Assembly: GCF_021917145.1 (NCBI RefSeq)
Contig: NC_061081.1
Span: forward strand, 2,028,562 to 2,092,561
Length of the DNA: 64,000 nt
Direction: 5' to 3'
Source: Hypomesus transpacificus
Taxonomy: Eukaryota > Chordata > Actinopteri > Osmeriformes > Osmeridae
The notes below the pieces were generated by a model, which saw only the letters and a list, made by a program, of their open reading frames with translations, searched no databases and had not been told where the DNA came from. Made by a program: the position numbers and the translations under genes. The stretch's first letter is position 1. Every line of letters starts with the position of its first letter. Of this stretch, positions 30,601 to 42,600 are shown one piece after another.

Positions 30601-33600
30601 CAGCCCAGTAGTAGAGAACAGAAAACATTTGTGATTGAAAATGTCACATTTTTTGGAAAACGCCATGAAGAGCAGTTTGGAAGTTTCTATTAAGGAAGTG
30701 CTGAGTGGCCCTATTTGTTTGAGTTTTTTTTTGTTTTGCTGGTCCTGCTGTTCTTGTGGGTCTCCAGAGGGATACACACACACACACACACACTGTATAG
30801 TGTGCTATTGAAATAAACACCCCGACTCTTGGAAAAAAAGGCTGACTCAGAAATCAGAGGAAGATGTTTCCTGTCCTAGTAAGTAATGTGTTTTCTCCAA
30901 AGATGGCATGGGAGTGAATGCCAATTAAAGCCCCAAAATGGAGGTGCTTTCCAAAGTGCTGTACACTGTAACTACAGTCTCTCTCTCAGACCACACACCA
31001 GGACGAAATCTAACAGTTAAGATCAGATAGTGAGAGGAGCAATCACGAATGCACAGGCCCCTAGGGTGGTGTTTGGAGTAAGGTATCATGTGACATGAGT
31101 AGTCGATGTTATGTCTGCTTGTCTCTTCCTTAGAGATAATGCTCTGCATTCAAGCTACGACAGTCAGGGAGATACTCGGTGGTGTGTGGAATCCGATTGG
31201 TTCTCTTACACAGCCGATCTTTGACATGGAGAGATAGGCGGAGAGGCACGTGTGTGGGTTGGTGACACCGTCTAGTCCTCTTCTCGTTTGCCCAGTCTGG
31301 TGGAGAGGGGCCAGCTGGAGATGGCCACAGGAGGATGGGTGATGCCCGACGAAGCCAACTCACACTACTTTGCTTTGATCGACCAGCTGCTGGAGGGGCA
31401 CCAATGGCTGGAGAGGAATCTGGGTAAGTGCTGTTACAGATCTGGGCTGGGTTATGGATTGTAGCTGAGGGAAGACTACAACACGTGTGTTTTGAGAACT
31501 TTGGATACCACGGATGCTTGTGCGCTTGAACCATAGGCGAAACTCAATCACGTGACCTATTTAACCGTCTTTTAAAGTGCATCGCATTTCACTCTTGGTG
31601 CGGAAATAAAGTTGTATCTATTTGTTGATCGTGTGGTATACCTACCATCAGCTGACCGTTGACCTCTGCTCCCACAGGGGTCAAGCCTGTGACGGGCTGG
31701 GCGGTGGACCCGTTTGGCCACTCGCCCACTCAGGCTTACCTCCTGAAACAGGCAGGGCTTAGCAACATGCTCATCCAGAGAGTTCACTACTCTGTGAAGA
31801 AACACCTCGCTTCCAGCAAGAGCCTGGAGTTCTACTGGAGACAAAACTGGGGCAAGTAGCTGGAGTGTGCTCTCCCACACACACACACACACACACACAC
31901 ATACTTGCACACCCACACACACACACGTGTATACATGCATGGACCACACACAAACACACACCGACTGTCCCTAAAAGGCTGAGCTCAGATTAGCCTTGAC
32001 CAGAAACTTCACACAGGAAGATAAACAAGATGCTGACTGAAAGGGGAACAAACTTGAGAGGAAATGTATATATAAATCCCAGGGAGAAAACAGATAATAC
32101 ATGCTTAGGCTGAGCTTGTTGTGATTATCACACAGGACTCCCCCTCACCCTCCCTCCCTCCCCCTGCCACTTCTGTGCTGCTTTCAACTGGTGTTTACAT
32201 ATTTACACGGGCAGATCCTGGTGGGAAGGTCTGATCCAGAGGGACTGTTCAGGTCAGCGTGCGGTCTAACGTGTTGTGTTTGGGATGTTTCACATTCCAG
32301 TGTTCACTCTGTTCAGTGCTGTGTTGTGGGTTGGACATACAGGACCAGTGTGCTCCAGATCAGTGTGTGGCGTTGTCTACAGACCTGCGTTGGACAGACC
32401 AGTGTGCGGAGTGGGGAGCAGATTGTGTGACAGGCTCCAGCAGTAGAATGAGGGACAACAGCATATGGCATGTAGTATGTAACATGTCGAGCATTCAGCG
32501 TAGACACGTCTCATGTCCAGTGGTAATTACACACGTATCACATGTTCAACCAGGGTCTCTTAACAGAGGCCCGAGGACCGTAAACCCTCTTTAACATGCG
32601 AGTGCCAAGAGCATGATCGCCTCGTATTCCACGTAGGGAAAGCGTTACCAACAGCAACTCGGACCGCCACAGTGCCACAGTAATCGGGAGGGAGATTTAT
32701 ATTTGATGTGGGGGGAGACGGACGACGGACAACATACTGTATGAGAGATAATTCACATTAGCCAGGAACCATCTGTAGTGGGATGTCTGGCAATTGTTAA
32801 CACAACAGGCTTTGTTGGTTTGTGGGTATGGATGAAGTATCCAGAGCTACTGGGCACAGATGCCACATGACTGGTGATTATTCTGCTGTCCGGCCAAACT
32901 ACAGAGCTCTCCACCCTCTCACTGACAGCTGCACGGCCAGACCGGTTTTATAATCTGATCCAGTAGAACTGATGTGAGTTATTTATTATGAGTTTTGTTA
33001 TTGTTAGTTAACTGCAGAGCAGAGGATAACTTCAATCACTGAAGACCACGCTCTTTAGATTATATCTCTCGATTTCTCCGTTTTACACTCCTTTTATGCT
33101 GTCACAGAGTTGAACTCTCATTCACTCCACAGTGGGAGAGAACTGAGAGAGACATACCAAGAGTTAGAGAAAGAGAGAGAGAGAGAGTATAGGGAGAGAG
33201 AGAGTATAGAGAGAAAGAGAGAGGAGGTAGAGTGCAGAAAGAGAGGAGGTAGTGTAGAGAAGAGAGTGTAAAAGAGAGATAGTGTAGTGCTAGAGAGAGA
33301 GAGAGAAAGAAAGATGAAAGAGCGTGTAAAGAGATGGAGACGAGGAGAGGTGGAGAAACAGAGATCCTGTTTGTTTGTCTCCACCAATTGCCAGAGGCTC
33401 CACATTCCCCAATTAGATAACTTGATGTCTACATTCTGTGGGTAACAGCCTGGAAACACAACAAACTCTCTTTTAATAAATATAAGATTAGACATAGAGC
33501 AGCATCGATTAAAAAACATAAAAAAATACATTCACATTCACTCATTCTTTCATTCAAACTTGACATCTTCTTCAAGTGTTTTTCTGTACTGTCTTTACAG

Positions 33601-36094
33601 TGCTTTCATCTAAAAAGCTTGTGTTTGTGTGCAGACCAGGAAGCCAGCACGGATATCCTGTGTCACATGATGCCATTCTACAGCTACGACGTGCCCCACA
33701 CATGTGGGCCGGATCCCAAGATCTGCTGCCAGTTTGACTTTAAACGACTTCCGGGTGGGCGGATCAGCTGCCCCTGGAGGGTGCCACCGCAGCCAATCAC
33801 GGAGGGAAACATCCAGGAGAGGTGACCAACAGCCAAACACATGCATTGTTTCGCTGCCATACCTCCCTTCCTGTGTCCCTCAGTGAGATGACACACTATT
33901 GAGCTGTCTAAGCATATTTTCACACAGAAACGTGTCCGCCTCATCATGATCTTTCTTGACATAGTGCTTCTCTGACCTCCTCCACCAGGGTCCAGACGTT
34001 GCTGGAACAGTACAGGAAGAAGTCCAAGCTCTTCCGGACTAAGGTGGTTCTGGTGCCTCTGGGGGACGACTTCCGCTACACAGAGGCTCTAGAATGGGAC
34101 CAGCAGTTCCAGAACTACCAGAAGCTATTTGACTACATGAACTCCCATCCAGAACTACACGTCAAGGTGTTTATTTGTGAATGAAAGAACACATGATTGA
34201 ACTAGCTTTTCTGGCTGCTAGACGCATTACAAAGCCCATAGCTCTGGATGTCAGAACCATCTTGACGACATCACGTAGACCGTCTGTTGGGGGGCCGTCT
34301 CTACATCCTTTCCCTGTGTTGCTGTTCCAGGCCCAGTTTGGCACGGTCACAGATTACTTTGCGGCCCTGAGGCTGCAGGCCACGCCTCGGCCGGGCGCCG
34401 AAGGCGACGCCGCCCCCGGAGCCTCCCTGCCCGTGCTGAGCGGAGACTTCTTCACCTACGCAGATCGAGACGACCACTACTGGAGCGGCTACTTCACCTC
34501 CAGACCTTTCTACAAGCGCCTGGACCGAACCCTGGAATCTCACCTCAGGTACAGCAGGAGCGGCTACTGACACCGGCTGTCTGTGGTACATGAGGGTCAC
34601 GTGGTGTGGTACATGAGGGTCACATGGTGTGGTACATGAGGGTCACATGGTGTGGTACATGAGGGTCACATGGTGTGGTACATGAGGGTCACGTGGTGTG
34701 GTACATTAGGGTCACATGGTGTGGTACATGAGGGTCACGTGGTGTGGTACATGAGGGTCACATGGTGTGGTACATGAGGGTCACATGGTGTGGTACATGA
34801 GGGTCACATGGTGTGGTACATGAGGGTCACGTGGTGTGGTACATGAGGGTCACATGGTGTGGTACATGAGGGTCACATGGTGTGGTACATGAGGGTCACA
34901 TGGTGTGGTACATGAGGGTCACATGGTGTGGTACATGAGGGTCACGTGGTGTGGTACATGAGGGTCACATGGTGTGGTACATGAGGGTCACGTGGTGTGG
35001 TACATGAGGGTCACGTGGTGTGGTACATGAGGGTCACATGGTGTGGTACATGAGGGTCACATGTCCCTCCAGGAGGTAGCGTCCCTCCAGCCAGGGGAAG
35101 AGCAGCACCTGTCCAGGGTTTTTAGTGACTGTGGGGCTGAACGTTTCTGTGGAATAAAAATACTCCCCCGAAATGTATTCAAGATGAGCACGTAGCTCGA
35201 TGAGGATATGCTCAGTGTAGCCACAGGACTGCAGACAGACTGTTTTCATAGACTGCTAGATGAGTCATTACGTAACAAACGCTTGATAAAAAGAAGTTGT
35301 GCTCTTTGATGTTTGATTCAATTAATCAAAGACATGCCCGTTAATGAAAAATGTGTCATTATCGTAGTTCAAACGCAAATTGAAAATGGAAATGTGTGTG
35401 TACGTGTGTCATTTTCAAGTGTTCGTGATTAGAGCCGGTCACAATGTCATTAATATTCTGTTTATTGTGAGGGTTTTATCCTCATGCTTTAAATGACAAG
35501 CTGACAACCCATCAGACGCACACACGAGCAGTCCCACATGGGCGCATGTGAGGGCTAGGTGGCGACCTGGATGTGGGTCTGTGTGGGGGCTAGGCTTGGG
35601 TGTAGGGTTGCTCCCACTGTGGAGCCCCACAGACACTGTCCTCATTACTGCCTGGAGGCCCAGTCAGAAATACTGTACACACACACACACACACACACAC
35701 TCACACACACACACACATACGGATGCACTACTCGCACAACTACGACTCTGCTATAAGCAAAACAAACCACAGTGAGCAGACTAAACCTAAAAAGACAGAC
35801 AGGGCTGTGTTCTTAGATACAATATAGCCATAGATAGACATAAATAGACTGAGAAATATGCTGTCATTGTATGCAACAAAATGCTAAGTTTTTATCAGCA
35901 TTTTGCAAAAGTGCCTAAGTGTCTAAATATAGAGTCGGACGGCACAAAAGGTGGGTTTTCCACACACAGTCAGATAAATTAGTCTTGACATTGTCTTTCT
36001 TTCTTTCAAGTTGTGTGTGAGACTGCACAGTATGGGGTGTATGTCTGTCTGCTCTCATTATGGCTGAGAGAGAGATGCTGTCTTCAAGGTCATT

Positions 36095-36161
<67 letters not shown>

Positions 36162-36540
36162 GCTCTCTCGCTCTCTCGCTCTCACTCTTGTTCTCTTTCT
36201 CTGTCTCTCTTTGCAAATAGTTATTTTGAAGGAAAGTAAAGGAAACACTGTAGTTCAGGAACACTGTTATCTGGTCCAGCTATGATGATGTGATGGCGTG
36301 CTGCTGTGTACAGAGGCAGCTTCAATGTGTCCGACTGTGGTTTCACCCCTTACGTAAGAACAGGATGTGTCTCCAACATAGCTTTGCCATGACAGGGGGG
36401 CTTCATAGTGAACCAGCTACTGTGTTGCTTTTGATTATCAACAAACTATTTCTGTTTTTCTCTCTCTCTCTGTTTCTCTCTCTCTCTGTCTCTCTCTCTC
36501 TCTCTTTCTCTCTGTCTCTCTCTCTCTGTCTCTTTCTCTC

Positions 36541-36609
<69 letters not shown>

Positions 36610-36616
36610 GTCTCTC

Positions 36617-36647
<31 letters not shown>

Positions 36648-39600
36648 GTCTCTCTCTCTCTCTGTCTCTCTCTGTCTCTCTCTCTGTCTCCCTCCCTCCT
36701 CCAGGGCAGCTGAGATCCTGTTCTCCCTCGCCATGGCCAACATAAAGCATTCTGGGAAACCAACTGATTTCCCAGCTGTAGAGAACTACAAGCTTCTAAC
36801 TGAAGCCAGGAGGAACCTTGGTCTGTTCCAGCACCACGATGCTATCACAGGGACCGGCAAGGACTGGGTCGTTGTTGACTATGGAACCAGGTAGCCCATT
36901 CTAACACTGCTCACACAGTGGGAAAATAACCCAATGCTGGACCTGTAGGGATGCCTTACCTACCCCTTTCTAGTTCTGATGGATCTGCTACTATCTTCTA
37001 CTCTCAGGCTGTTCCACTCCATCCTGAATGTGAAACAAGTGATGGTGAACTCTGCCCATTGGCTGGTGCTGTCGGACAAGAACACGTACAGTCATGACCC
37101 CTCCCACTCCTTCTTACAAATGGTGAGAGATGCCATGCAGTGCTGCGATCCCCACTAATGAAGGCCTCTCGAGGGTGTTCCAGTACCAACGATCCTTTCG
37201 GATGAAAATGTTTTTGTTTTTTTCCGTGCGTTTATTTTACAGCAAGCTGTGAAGTATGTCGGTGTTGTGTGTGTTGGTGTGTACGTGCAGAGGCTTAGTG
37301 CGTTTGTGTGTCGTTTTGTGGAGTGTGTTTGTGTGTCGTTTTGTGGAGTGTGTATATGTTTGTGTGCAGCCTACCTTTGAAGTGTTTACCTCTCACCTCA
37401 GGCAAAGTCCCTCAAGGAGGCTCATTGGCTGATTTTAATATGCAAATTGCCTAAGCAGGAAGTCAACTTCAATTTTCCAAACGCTGTAACCTCTTCTTGA
37501 GGCTTCCTTGTTAAGGAGCAACATTCTGTCTTGTAATGCATCAAAAAATATTCCAAGCGAAATGCAAACTACATTGCCAAGAGACAGAAGGAGTAAATGA
37601 ACTGAATGGAAGAAACCTGTGCTAGAACTGCAAAATAGATATTGCGAAATGTATTTGTAGGAAACAGAAAAGAGGTTTGAATAGATGAGGTGTTGACACT
37701 GGTGCCGTGGTTTGTTTGCTTGTGTGTTTGTTCATCCACTGGACCACATGATTGTGTTCCTCAGGATGACGTCCAGCCAGCTCAAGATGCTCTGCCAAGG
37801 AAGACCGTTCTGAAGATCAGTGCAAAGCTTCGGTAAGGTCCACCATGAGCTCAAACCATCCAGTCCCAATGTATCTCCATCTCACTCCACCAAAACACAT
37901 CCGGTTTCCAAATCAAACAGCCTGGTTTGTGTGTTTCCCTCAGGACACTGGTCATTTATAACCCCACCGAACAGGACCGCTCCTCGGTGGTCACTGTGTA
38001 CGTCAACACACCCCACATCCGCGTGCTCACTGCCCACGGCCTGCCCGTTCCCTCCCAGGTCAGCGCTGTCTGGGAGGACGCAACAACCGCCTCCAAAGAC
38101 TCCTTCCAGGTAAGAGCGCAGGACTTTGCACATGGTGACAGTGAGTAAAACATCACCACATATCACACATCCAAAAAGTTTGTTTATGAATTTCCTCATC
38201 TTGATACTGAAACATGCAAAGCTAGGTCTACTATGGGCAAACATGCAAAGCAAGCCAAACTGAAAACGTTCCGTTTCATGGATGTCCCTCTCTCTCTAGT
38301 TGTCGTTCGTGGCCCAGGTGCCAGCGCTCGGCCTGGCTCTGTACCAGCTGGGGGAGGGGCTGAGCGGGGTGGCCGAGAAGTCGGACTACCTCTTCCTCCA
38401 GGAGGGCTCCCAGCTGACCGTCAGCGTGGACCACTTCAACGTGGCGCTCCCCCAGGGCGTCCCCACCCCCCTGAGCATCCAGAACCCCCACCTGCAGCTC
38501 TGGTTCTCCACTGCCACCGGCCTCATGGAGGTAGCCTGCCATGTAGTCCTTTGTTTGTTTTTGTCTTTGCGACTTTACAAGTCGTTGTGTTTCACTATCG
38601 GATTCTTAAATGAGCCTTGGCCCCCCCCCCCCCAAAAAAAGGCGTCTCAGCTGTGTGTGTGGGTGTAACCGGGAAAGAAATCTCCGAGAATAAACACAAC
38701 TCAAACATTTGTTTGTTAGCGACCTCACGGCCGCTAAGATCCCATCAGGGTGAGGCAGCCTGTTTGTAGTAGTGACACAGGTGCAGCTGGATCATGTGAC
38801 CCTCCTCTCCATCCCCCCCCCCCCCCCCCCCCCCCCCCGCTGTAGAGGCTGAGACGGAAGGAGGGCGGCTCGGAGCACCAGATCAAGGTCCAGTTCGCCT
38901 GGTACGGCACCACTAACAACCGGGACAAGAGCGGCGCCTACCTGTTTATGCCTGACGGGGAAGCCAAGGTATCCCTGACGGCTTTGTTCCACTTGCGTGC
39001 TGAGCTGGACTAGAAGAAGCCCTTTTCCCTTCTCTTCTCCTCTTCACGGTTTATGGCTAGCTGGGATTGTCGCGTGCGTTAGGACGTGTTACAGCCACAT
39101 TGATTTGTCTTCGTCCTCCTCTTCCTCCTTTTCTCCCTGCTCCCACAGCCGTTCAGTCCCAAAAAGCCTCCAGTGATCAGGGTGACCCAGGGCCCCATCT
39201 TCTCAGAAGTCACCTCCACCTTCCATCAGCTGACTCACACCATCCGCCTCTACAACCTCCAAGGTAAGACGCAGCATTCCCTGACAGCCACGGCTGGGTG
39301 GGTGCTTCGCTGGGGTAAACACAGCTGTCAGAAAAGACAAGTGAAAGGTAGTATGTCGATTTCTGCAATGAAGAAGGACGGCAAAGTTATCCAAGACCCG
39401 AATCTACAACACAGACCCACAAACAAAAAATCGACATCATGCTTTGTTTCGAAACTTTTTTACAAAGAAATGGGGAAAGGAGTTATTGGGCAATCTTACA
39501 AAAGGTTTGCTGTGGCGCTGAGGAAGGTGTGTGTACTTGTTCTGGATGAGAAAGTGTTTGTCATGCCACAACTGCAGAGAGGACTCCTGCGGGGACCTTT

Positions 39601-42600
39601 GCTGCTGCCTGAGTATGGGGTCACATCATAGATCTCTGTAATAGGCTCCTCAGTCTGGCTCCAGTGTTCCAGTACCGTGGCTAGCCTGGAGATACTCACA
39701 CACACACACACACACAACGCTTCATTTAGCCGCAGTGCTCTGCTCCTGAGGCAACTGCATCCTCTCACGGACACACTGCTGGTTCACCCACCCCATTAAG
39801 CCCACCTGCACTGGCCCAGACCGCCCCCCCCCCCCCCAGACCCTACTGCTAAATCAAATGCACTGTACTCTACTGTTACTCAGGCGATGGACTGTTGTCC
39901 AGGCTCACGCTCATCCTCCTGTAAGTGTTCCCCATCATCATCCACCCAGACGGCCGCGTTTCCATTTCTGTTTTCCCTTTTATGAGTCGACACATTAAAC
40001 AGCCGTGCTCAGGGCTTGTATTTGCACGCGTTTTCATCTCAACAACTGGGACACGTTTATAAACCAGGAGAACCCCCCCCCCCCCCCCTTCACCCTCCTC
40101 GTGGATTAATTAAATTAGAGTTAGGTATTATGATATCAAACAATGTACTTTTGCATCCCACATCTCCAGAAAAGATAATGTAATCCCCATGAAGGGATTA
40201 GCATGCTCGTAGACATACTGGAGTACATGTAAAGTAATTACAATCAGCATGCTCGTAGACATACTGGAGTACATGTAAAGTAATTACAATCAGCATGCTC
40301 GTAGACATACTGGAGTACATGTAAAGTAATTACAATCAGCATGCTCGTAGACATAATGGAGTACATGTAAAGTAATTACAATCAGCATGCTCGTAGACAT
40401 ACTGGAGTACATGTAAAGTAATTACAATCTCCAACCAAACCACAGAATGTTGTTTCAAAAGCATTACATAAAAATAAAAAAAATAATGATATGATGAAAT
40501 CAAAATAATAGTAATAAGAGATATTGGGTTAGGGTGCATAGGTTAGGGTATCTTGGTGCATGAATCAGAAACATCTCTTCTTTTCAAGACCCTTACTCTT
40601 CCTCTTTTCTCCTGCTGTTCTCTCTCGCTCCCTTCATTTCTCTCCCACTTTATCCCCCCAACTGCCTCCCATGCATCCATCTATCTCTTTCTCCCTCTCG
40701 CATTCCTTCTCTCTCTTTACATACATGTATCTATATTTATCTATATCTATAATATATATATCTCCCTTCATCTCTCTGTCCCACCCATCTGTCTTTCTGT
40801 CCCCCCCCCCCCCTCAGGTGTTGAGGGCCAGGCTATAGAGATCTGCAACACTGTGGACATAAGGGGGGAATTCAACCGTGAAATTGCAATGAGGATAACA
40901 TCTGACTTGGACAGCGAGGATCGATTCTTCACAGATCTCAATGGCTACCAGGTAGGATCCTAGTCCTTGTCTGACACACACACACACTCACTCACACACT
41001 CATACACACACACACTCACACACACGGCCTTGGACGAGGACTACACCCATTTTTTTGACTCTCTCAATTGCGTACAAGTGTTTCGAGTGTTTCTCATACA
41101 TATATGGTTCATATCAGACAGCTGTTCTTTTGTCACTTCTGAACAACAGATCGATGACTCAGCTGGTTGAAGTAGCCAGCTACATTACAGTATATCTATG
41201 TGGGTGAGCGTGGTGCATTAAATACATATTCAAGGGGATGTACAGTGACTGTCCTTCACAGAATGAATATTCTGTAGAAAGACTGGTAATGTCGTTCAGC
41301 TAGTTCACATGACTCAATAAAACGTTCCAAACACAATGCATTGCAAAAGTAGTACAGAGAGTGCAGTAGGCGTGCAAGTATGGAGGTGCGACGCCCAAGT
41401 CGGTTGATGTAAAAACGCAAGACACTCCGGTCCCGTCTGGTGATATAAGTCACCATGGAAACGCTAGAACATTTGAATTAGAACCGATCCAGACCTCAAA
41501 CCCAGTGACCTGGCGTGGCATCCCTGCCTCCCCAGTTCCAGCCCTGACCCGATAGTGCCTGCACAGACCAGCTTCACGCTCTGTCATTGGGGACAACTGG
41601 GAGGGATTGTTCTAGATTGAATTCCTGGACTTCAGAAGCTGTTAATGTGAAAGCGAATCCCGATGATGCTAATTGACTCTTTGAAAGGGTTGGCTCTCCG
41701 CGCCAGAGAATCTACACAGGAGCTGTGGCTGGGAAGCCATTTTCCCAAACAGAGGCGAAAAAGAAACGAATAATCTCCCCGAGTTTGGTTTGAACATTGT
41801 GAATTGAATGCCAAATGCTTCAAAGTAGAATCCGATGATTTAAGAGGGCATTAAGTAGGCTGCACGCAGATGTGTCCGTGTTGCCAATTGGACATGCCGC
41901 CACAGTTTTCACGAAAGAATCCGTTTGCTTTCCTCCAAATCTCAATTTGCAACTTTTCCGTTGTTTGACCACGCTCTCTGGGATTAGCCGGGATTTAACG
42001 CCCATCAGACATGAGCTGGGGATTTGATTTTCTTCTTCTCCAAACCCAACCCGCTCCCAGAAGACCAGACAACAAACCGTCTTTTAGAGCACCGTCTGCC
42101 CACAGATAAAGGAAGTTTGTAGGCTTAGTGATGTCAGATAAAGTTCCAATTCTCCCCAGTGAATCAGATCAGAGTGTGGAGCCACCAGATCAACAGCCTC
42201 CTTGTACTCTCCCTGATCAGAAGGTCATGTTTGTGTTTTTTGTGTTTTTTTCTGAGATGTTTGATAAGCCTGTTCATCAAAAGTTGCATTGAAACCATTT
42301 GGGAGGACTTAAAAGTTGATGTAAGGCCATTTCAATGATGTGCTCTGTGGCTCAGATCCAACCCAGGAGAACCATGGCCAAGCTGCCCCTGCAGGCCAAC
42401 TTCTACCCCATGACCAGCATGGCTTACATCCAGGACCACAGCTCCAGACTCACCCTGATCACCGCTCAGTCCCTAGGAGCCGCCAGCCTTAAACCCGGTG
42501 TGTGGATATCTGGGTATATGGGTGTGTGTGTGTGTGTGTGTCAACAGCATATGTTTGGGTTTGTGTGTCAATTCATTTTCCCAGAGCTGTAGTGGACTCT

